In this document: one piece after another, positions 60,801 through 64,000 of the stretch
How positions within the stretch are numbered: the stretch's first letter is position 1
How the letters are laid out: each line of letters opens with the position of its first letter
Assembly: GCF_003350475.1 (NCBI RefSeq)
Contig: NZ_QQAV01000013.1
Location: 62,001-126,000, forward strand
DNA length: 64,000 nt
Direction: 5' to 3'
Origin: Pseudacidovorax intermedius
Lineage (GTDB): Bacteria > Pseudomonadota > Gammaproteobacteria > Burkholderiales > Burkholderiaceae_C
Made by a program: the position numbers and the translations under genes
The notes under the pieces: generated by a model
Database searches by the model: none
What the model saw: the letters and a program-made list of their open reading frames with translations, nothing else
Told to the model about the DNA's origin: nothing

Positions 60801-60942
60801 TGTCGCGTCGGCCAGACTTCGGCTATCGGTGGCATAGCCGCAGGCTGCCGCGCCGCAGGGGGCTTTCTGTCACAATGAAATCGATCTTTCGCCGCTCCCC
60901 GCGAGCATCCCTTTCACCGCGAACGTAGCCAAGGCAGACATC

Positions 60943-61275
60943 ATGGCCAGCGAACTCATCAAGCACATCTCCGACTCCTCCTTCGAAGCCGACGTCCTGC
61001 AGTCCGACAAGCCCGTGCTGGTCGACTACTGGGCCGAGTGGTGCGGCCCCTGCAAGATGATCGCGCCCATCCTGGACGAGGTCTCCAACACCTACGACGG
61101 CAAGCTGCAGATCGCCAAGATGAACGTGGACGAGAACCGCGAGATCCCCGCCAAGTTCGGCATCCGCGGCATCCCCACGCTGATGCTGTTCAAGAACGGC
61201 CAGCTCGCCGCCACCAAGGTCGGCGCCATGAGCAAGGCGCAACTCACTGCCTTCATCGACCAGCAGCTCGCCTGA
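60943..61275 (+). CDS. trxA: Thioredoxin 1
   Basis: 110 aa, standard length. The redox motif WCGPC lies in [16 protein letters not shown], and the cis-Pro in [12 protein letters not shown]. It reduces protein disulfides in the cytoplasm together with thioredoxin reductase. It is followed by a rho-independent terminator and then rho, the usual order in many beta- and gammaproteobacteria. Confidence 0.97.
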   Translation: MASELIKHISDSSFEADVLQSDKPVLVDYWAEWCGPCKMIAPILDEVSNTYDGKLQIAKMNVDENREIPAKFGIRGIPTLMLFKNGQLAATKVGAMSKAQLTAFIDQQLA

Positions 61276-61295
61276 TCGCCTCCTGCTCCGAATGA

Positions 61296-61332
61296 AAAGG
61301 CCGACGCATCCTTGCGCCGGCCTTTGTTTTTT
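61296..61332 (+). terminator. Rho-independent terminator after trxA
   Basis: A 13-base stem with one mismatch (61296-61308 and 61313-61325), loop TCCT, then GT6. It begins 20 bases after the trxA stop. The following leader contains a direct repeat of ATTCCTGTCAT-like sequence around 61331-61352 and leads into rho. Confidence 0.85.
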
Positions 61333-61473
61333 CCTGTCATAATTCCTGTCATTCGCCGGCCCCAACACAAGGGCACGGTTCGAGTCCAAGGCTTCCGGGG
61401 CATCTCTCTCGCCCTGACGCAAGCCCCCTCCTCTCCCACCGTCACCAAGCATCTCCGCCCGCGGGGCCATTCC

Positions 61474-62739
61474 ATGCACCTGAACGAACTCAAGGCACTG
61501 CACGTCTCCGAACTCCTGAAGCAGGCCGAAGCGCTCGAGATCGAAAACGTCGGCCGCATGCGCAAGCAGGAGCTGATGTTCGCCATCATCAAGAAGCGGG
61601 CGAAGGCCGGCGAGCAGGTGTTTGCGGACGGCGTGCTGGAGATCCTGCCCGACGGCTTCGGCTTTTTGCGCAGCCCGGACACCAGCTTCACGGCCAGCAC
61701 CGACGACATCTACATCAGCCCCAGCCAGGTGCGGCGCTTCAACCTGCACACCGGCGACATGATCGAGGGCGAGGTGCGGATTCCCAAGGACGGCGAGCGC
61801 TATTTCGCGCTGACCAAGCTGGACAAGGTGAACGACGGCGCGCCCGAGGCGAACAAGCACAAGGTGATGTTCGAGAACCTCACGCCGCTGTTCCCCAAGG
61901 AGCAGATGAAGCTGGAGCGCGACAACTTCAAAAGCGAAGAGAACATCACCGGGCGGGTGATCGACATCATCGCGCCCATCGGCAAGGGCCAGCGCGCGCT
62001 GCTGGTGGCGCCGCCCAAGAGCGGCAAGACGGTGATGATGCAGCACATCGCGCACGCCATCGCCGCCAACTACCCCGAGATCCACATGATGGTTCTGCTC
62101 GTGGACGAGCGGCCCGAAGAAGTGACCGAGATGCAGCGCTCGGTCAAGGCCGAGGTGATCGCCTCCACCTTCGACGAGCCCGCTGCCCGCCACGTGCACG
62201 TGGCCGAGATGGTGATCGAGCGCGCCAAGCGCCTGGTCGAGCTCAAGAAGGACGTGGTGATCCTGCTGGACTCCATCACCCGCCTTGCCCGTGCCTACAA
62301 CAACGTGGTGCCCTCCTCCGGCAAGGTGCTAACCGGCGGCGTGGACGCCAATGCCCTGCAGCGGCCCAAGCGCTTCCTGGGCGCGGCCCGCAACGTGGAA
62401 GAAGGCGGCTCGCTCACCATCATCGGCACCGCGCTGGTCGACACCGGCAGCCGCATGGACGAAGTGATCTTCGAAGAGTTCAAGGGCACCGGCAACTGCG
62501 AGATTCACCTCGACCGCCGTCTGTACGAAAAGCGTGTGTTCCCCTCGATCCAGCTCAACCGCTCGGGCACCCGCCGCGAAGAACTCCTGCTGGCGCCTGA
62601 AGTGCTGCAGAAGACCCGCATCCTGCGCCAGTTCATGTACAACATGGACGAGATCGAGTCCATGGAGATGGTGCTCAAGAGCATGAAGGCCACCAAGACC
62701 AACGTCGAGTTCTTCGACATGATGCGCCGCGGCGGCTGA
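61474..62739 (+). CDS. rho: Transcription termination factor Rho
   Basis: 421 aa, typical length. The start [19 protein letters not shown] is the Rho N-terminal helical domain. GFGFLRS and [13 protein letters not shown] form the primary RNA-binding OB fold. The ATPase has Walker A APPKSGKT, the [13 protein letters not shown] stretch and [14 protein letters not shown] (Walker B and Q/R loop region). The ATG at 61474 is chosen because the protein then matches known Rho N-termini; upstream in-frame sequence is leader. A terminator follows at 62767. Confidence 0.97.
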   Translation: MHLNELKALHVSELLKQAEALEIENVGRMRKQELMFAIIKKRAKAGEQVFADGVLEILPDGFGFLRSPDTSFTASTDDIYISPSQVRRFNLHTGDMIEGEVRIPKDGERYFALTKLDKVNDGAPEANKHKVMFENLTPLFPKEQMKLERDNFKSEENITGRVIDIIAPIGKGQRALLVAPPKSGKTVMMQHIAHAIAANYPEIHMMVLLVDERPEEVTEMQRSVKAEVIASTFDEPAARHVHVAEMVIERAKRLVELKKDVVILLDSITRLARAYNNVVPSSGKVLTGGVDANALQRPKRFLGAARNVEEGGSLTIIGTALVDTGSRMDEVIFEEFKGTGNCEIHLDRRLYEKRVFPSIQLNRSGTRREELLLAPEVLQKTRILRQFMYNMDEIESMEMVLKSMKATKTNVEFFDMMRRGG

Positions 62740-62766
62740 GCCGCCGACCATCCCCCCGTCCTCATG

Positions 62767-62793
62767 ACGCCGCGCCCTTCGCGCGGCGTTTTT
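62767..62793 (+). terminator. Rho-independent terminator after rho
   Basis: ACGCCGCGC (62767-62775), 5-base loop, GCGCGGCGT (62781-62789), then a run of T residues. It starts 27 bases after the rho stop. Confidence 0.85.
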
Positions 62794-62930
62794 CATTGGT
62801 GCGTGCGCTTCTTGCAGGTGCGCGGATGCACCAGGCTCGGCGCATCGCGCCCGACCAGACCCGGTTTTTCGTGCCCGTACTGAGGGAAATCAAGGATCTG
62901 CAATCTGGCACGCATCATGCGTAATGTCAT

Positions 62931-62940
62931 CTGTCGACAG
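62931..62940. promoter_or_regulatory. Candidate operator palindrome CTGTCGACAG
   Basis: A perfect 10-base palindrome, followed directly by CTGACAG, lies 27 bases upstream of the aldolase ATG in the gap after rho. TGTC/GACA arms are common in repressor sites such as those of GntR proteins. No regulator gene is visible before the window ends. Confidence 0.4.
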
Positions 62941-62966
62941 CTGACAGTAATTGACGGAGCGTTGTG

Positions 62967-63755
62967 ATGCTGATGCAGGACCTGACCCCCAAGACCTTCT
63001 CCGATGCCGAGCGCCAGGTGCGCGAGGACCTGGCCGCCGCCTATCGGCTGGTCGCTCACTACGGCATGGAGGACAGCATCTACACGCACATCTCCGCGCG
63101 CGTACCGGGCGCCGAGGACCAGTTCCTCATCAACCCGTTCGGCATGCTGTTCCGGGACATCACGGCGTCGTCGCTGGTGAAGATCGACACTGAAGGCCGG
63201 ATCCTGGAGCCCTCGCCCTACGACGTGAACCCCGCCGGCTTCACGATCCATAGCGCCGTGCACATGGCGCGGCATGACGCCATGTGCGTGCTCCACACGC
63301 ACACGGTGGCCGGCGTGGCCGTCTCATCGCTCGCCTGCGGGCTGCAGCCCTGCAACCAGTGGGCGCTGCAGTTCCACAACCGCGTCGTCTACCACGACTT
63401 CGAGGGCATCGCGCTGGACCACGGCGAGCGCGAGCGCCTGATCGCCGACCTGGGCCCCACCGCCCGCGTGCTGATCCTGCGCAACCACGGCCTGGTGACG
63501 CTGGGCCGCACGGTGGCCGAGGCCTTCATCCTGATGCACAACCTGGAGCGTGCCTGCCGCGTGCAACTGGCCATCCAGGCCAGCGGCCAGCCGATCCACC
63601 CCGTGTCTGAGGAAGTCTGCGAACTCACCGCCCGCCAGTACGAAAGCGGCGACAGCAACCGCCTGCCCGGCGCCGCCGATCCAGATGCGCGCGAATGGCG
63701 TGCCCTGCTCCAACGCCTGGAGCAGCCCACGGCCTCCGCCTCGTTCCGCGACTGA
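62967..63755 (+). CDS. Class II aldolase/adducin-family protein
   Basis: 262 aa. Zinc-binding His residues appear in VLHTHTVAG and in LRNHGLVTLG, and the early THISARVPG segment is typical. The catalytic Glu of fuculose-phosphate aldolase cannot be placed with certainty. The ATG at 62967 has GGAG upstream; GTG 62964 is one codon earlier. Relatives include aldolases, epimerases and decarboxylases. It begins a new operon with a peptide-type binding protein gene 51 bases downstream, so it probably acts on the compound that transporter imports. Confidence 0.85.
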   Translation: MLMQDLTPKTFSDAERQVREDLAAAYRLVAHYGMEDSIYTHISARVPGAEDQFLINPFGMLFRDITASSLVKIDTEGRILEPSPYDVNPAGFTIHSAVHMARHDAMCVLHTHTVAGVAVSSLACGLQPCNQWALQFHNRVVYHDFEGIALDHGERERLIADLGPTARVLILRNHGLVTLGRTVAEAFILMHNLERACRVQLAIQASGQPIHPVSEEVCELTARQYESGDSNRLPGAADPDAREWRALLQRLEQPTASASFRD

Positions 63756-63806
63756 TCCCCATCCCCTCTTCAACACCCTCTTGCGCTGACTGAAAGGAAG
63801 CCTGAC

Positions 63807-64000
63807 ATGCAACGTCGTCGACTCATCCAACTGGGCGCCACCGGCCTGGGCGTCTCCATCGCGGGCGTGCCGCTGCACCTGCTGGCGCAGGAAAAGCGTA
63901 GCGGCACCATCAACGTGCTGGTGCAGCCCGAGCCGCCGGGCCTGATGCTGGGCATCGTGCAGAACGGCCCCACGCAGATGATCGCCGGCAACATCTACGA
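63807..64000 (+). CDS. Peptide/nickel-type ABC transporter substrate-binding protein (start only)
   Basis: Only the first 64 or so residues are in the window. A signal peptide with consecutive Arg residues (MQRRRLIQLGATGLGVSIAG, cleavage near LLA-QEK) could be Tat- or Sec-dependent. The mature start TINVLVQPEPPGLMLGI...GPTQMIAGNIYE resembles family 5 (oligopeptide/nickel) solute-binding proteins. AAGGAAG precedes the ATG. Confidence 0.7.
   Translation, partial: MQRRRLIQLGATGLGVSIAGVPLHLLAQEKRSGTINVLVQPEPPGLMLGIVQNGPTQMIAGNIY

Noticed and set aside
1-64000. tRNA, rRNA, CRISPR arrays, insertion sequences, prophage genes
   Set aside because: Looked for by eye; no cloverleaf-like tRNA, rRNA segment, regularly spaced repeat array, transposase or phage structural gene was found. 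A tRNA scan would be needed to exclude small RNA genes fully.

Overview
The window is high-GC DNA with long, tightly packed operons, many Bug (TctC-type) solute-binding proteins, several LysR/IclR/GntR regulators and a housekeeping order (dapC-dapD-pilU-like-dapE-prmB-ABC-F; trxA next to rho) that I associate with Burkholderiales, most likely Comamonadaceae (Variovorax/Xenophilus/Acidovorax-like). This placement is inference from gene content; no rRNA or tRNA is present to confirm it. No CRISPR array, insertion sequence or prophage was seen.

Region 1 (1-16459) is a divergent catabolic cluster around a short promoter region at 8141-8371. The minus arm encodes an alpha/beta hydrolase, an amidohydrolase, a polar-amino-acid-type ABC transporter (binding protein, permease, ATPase) interleaved with an amidase, then a flavoprotein oxygenase-like protein and a 3-hydroxyisobutyrate-dehydrogenase-like protein cut by the window edge. 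The plus arm encodes a Rieske oxygenase, a RutB-like cysteine hydrolase, a nitrilase-family amidase, a second hydroxyisobutyrate-dehydrogenase-like protein, a LysR regulator, a second copy of the flavoprotein, a cyanuric-acid-hydrolase/barbiturase-family protein and a polysaccharide-deacetylase-fold protein. Most junctions overlap by 1-4 bases. Together they look like uptake, oxygenation and stepwise C-N bond hydrolysis of an unidentified nitrogen heterocycle. This is the best candidate for an undescribed pathway.

Region 2 (16494-28367) holds a chromosomal type-B chloramphenicol acetyltransferase homologue, a LysR-Bug-FAD oxidoreductase trio with a perfect palindromic operator, and then housekeeping genes for meso-diaminopimelate/lysine synthesis (dapC, dapD, dapE), a PilT/PilU ATPase, prmB and an ABC-F ATPase.

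Region 3 (28368-37972) is a ribose-type ABC transporter operon in which one permease is fused to a strictosidine-synthase/SMP-30-like beta-propeller. A second free-standing propeller, a GntR regulator and an acyl-CoA synthetase follow.

Region 4 (37979-53070, all minus strand) is a long aromatic-type catabolic operon reading from 53070 leftwards: two SDR proteins, cupin, alpha/beta hydrolase, IclR regulator, ThDP enzyme, aspartate dehydrogenase, aldehyde dehydrogenase, extradiol-type VOC protein, Bug protein, a tiny recombinase-like HTH protein, Rieske oxygenase, ferredoxin reductase, porin and MFS transporter.

Region 5 (53335-64000) carries a lipoprotein of unknown role, D-amino-acid dehydrogenase divergent from a P1-family aminopeptidase, a membrane-anchored TAXI protein, short tandem repeats, an orphan response regulator that lacks its phospho-acceptor Asp, a BaiN/HI0933-type flavoprotein, thioredoxin, Rho, a class II aldolase and the start of a peptide-type ABC binding protein.
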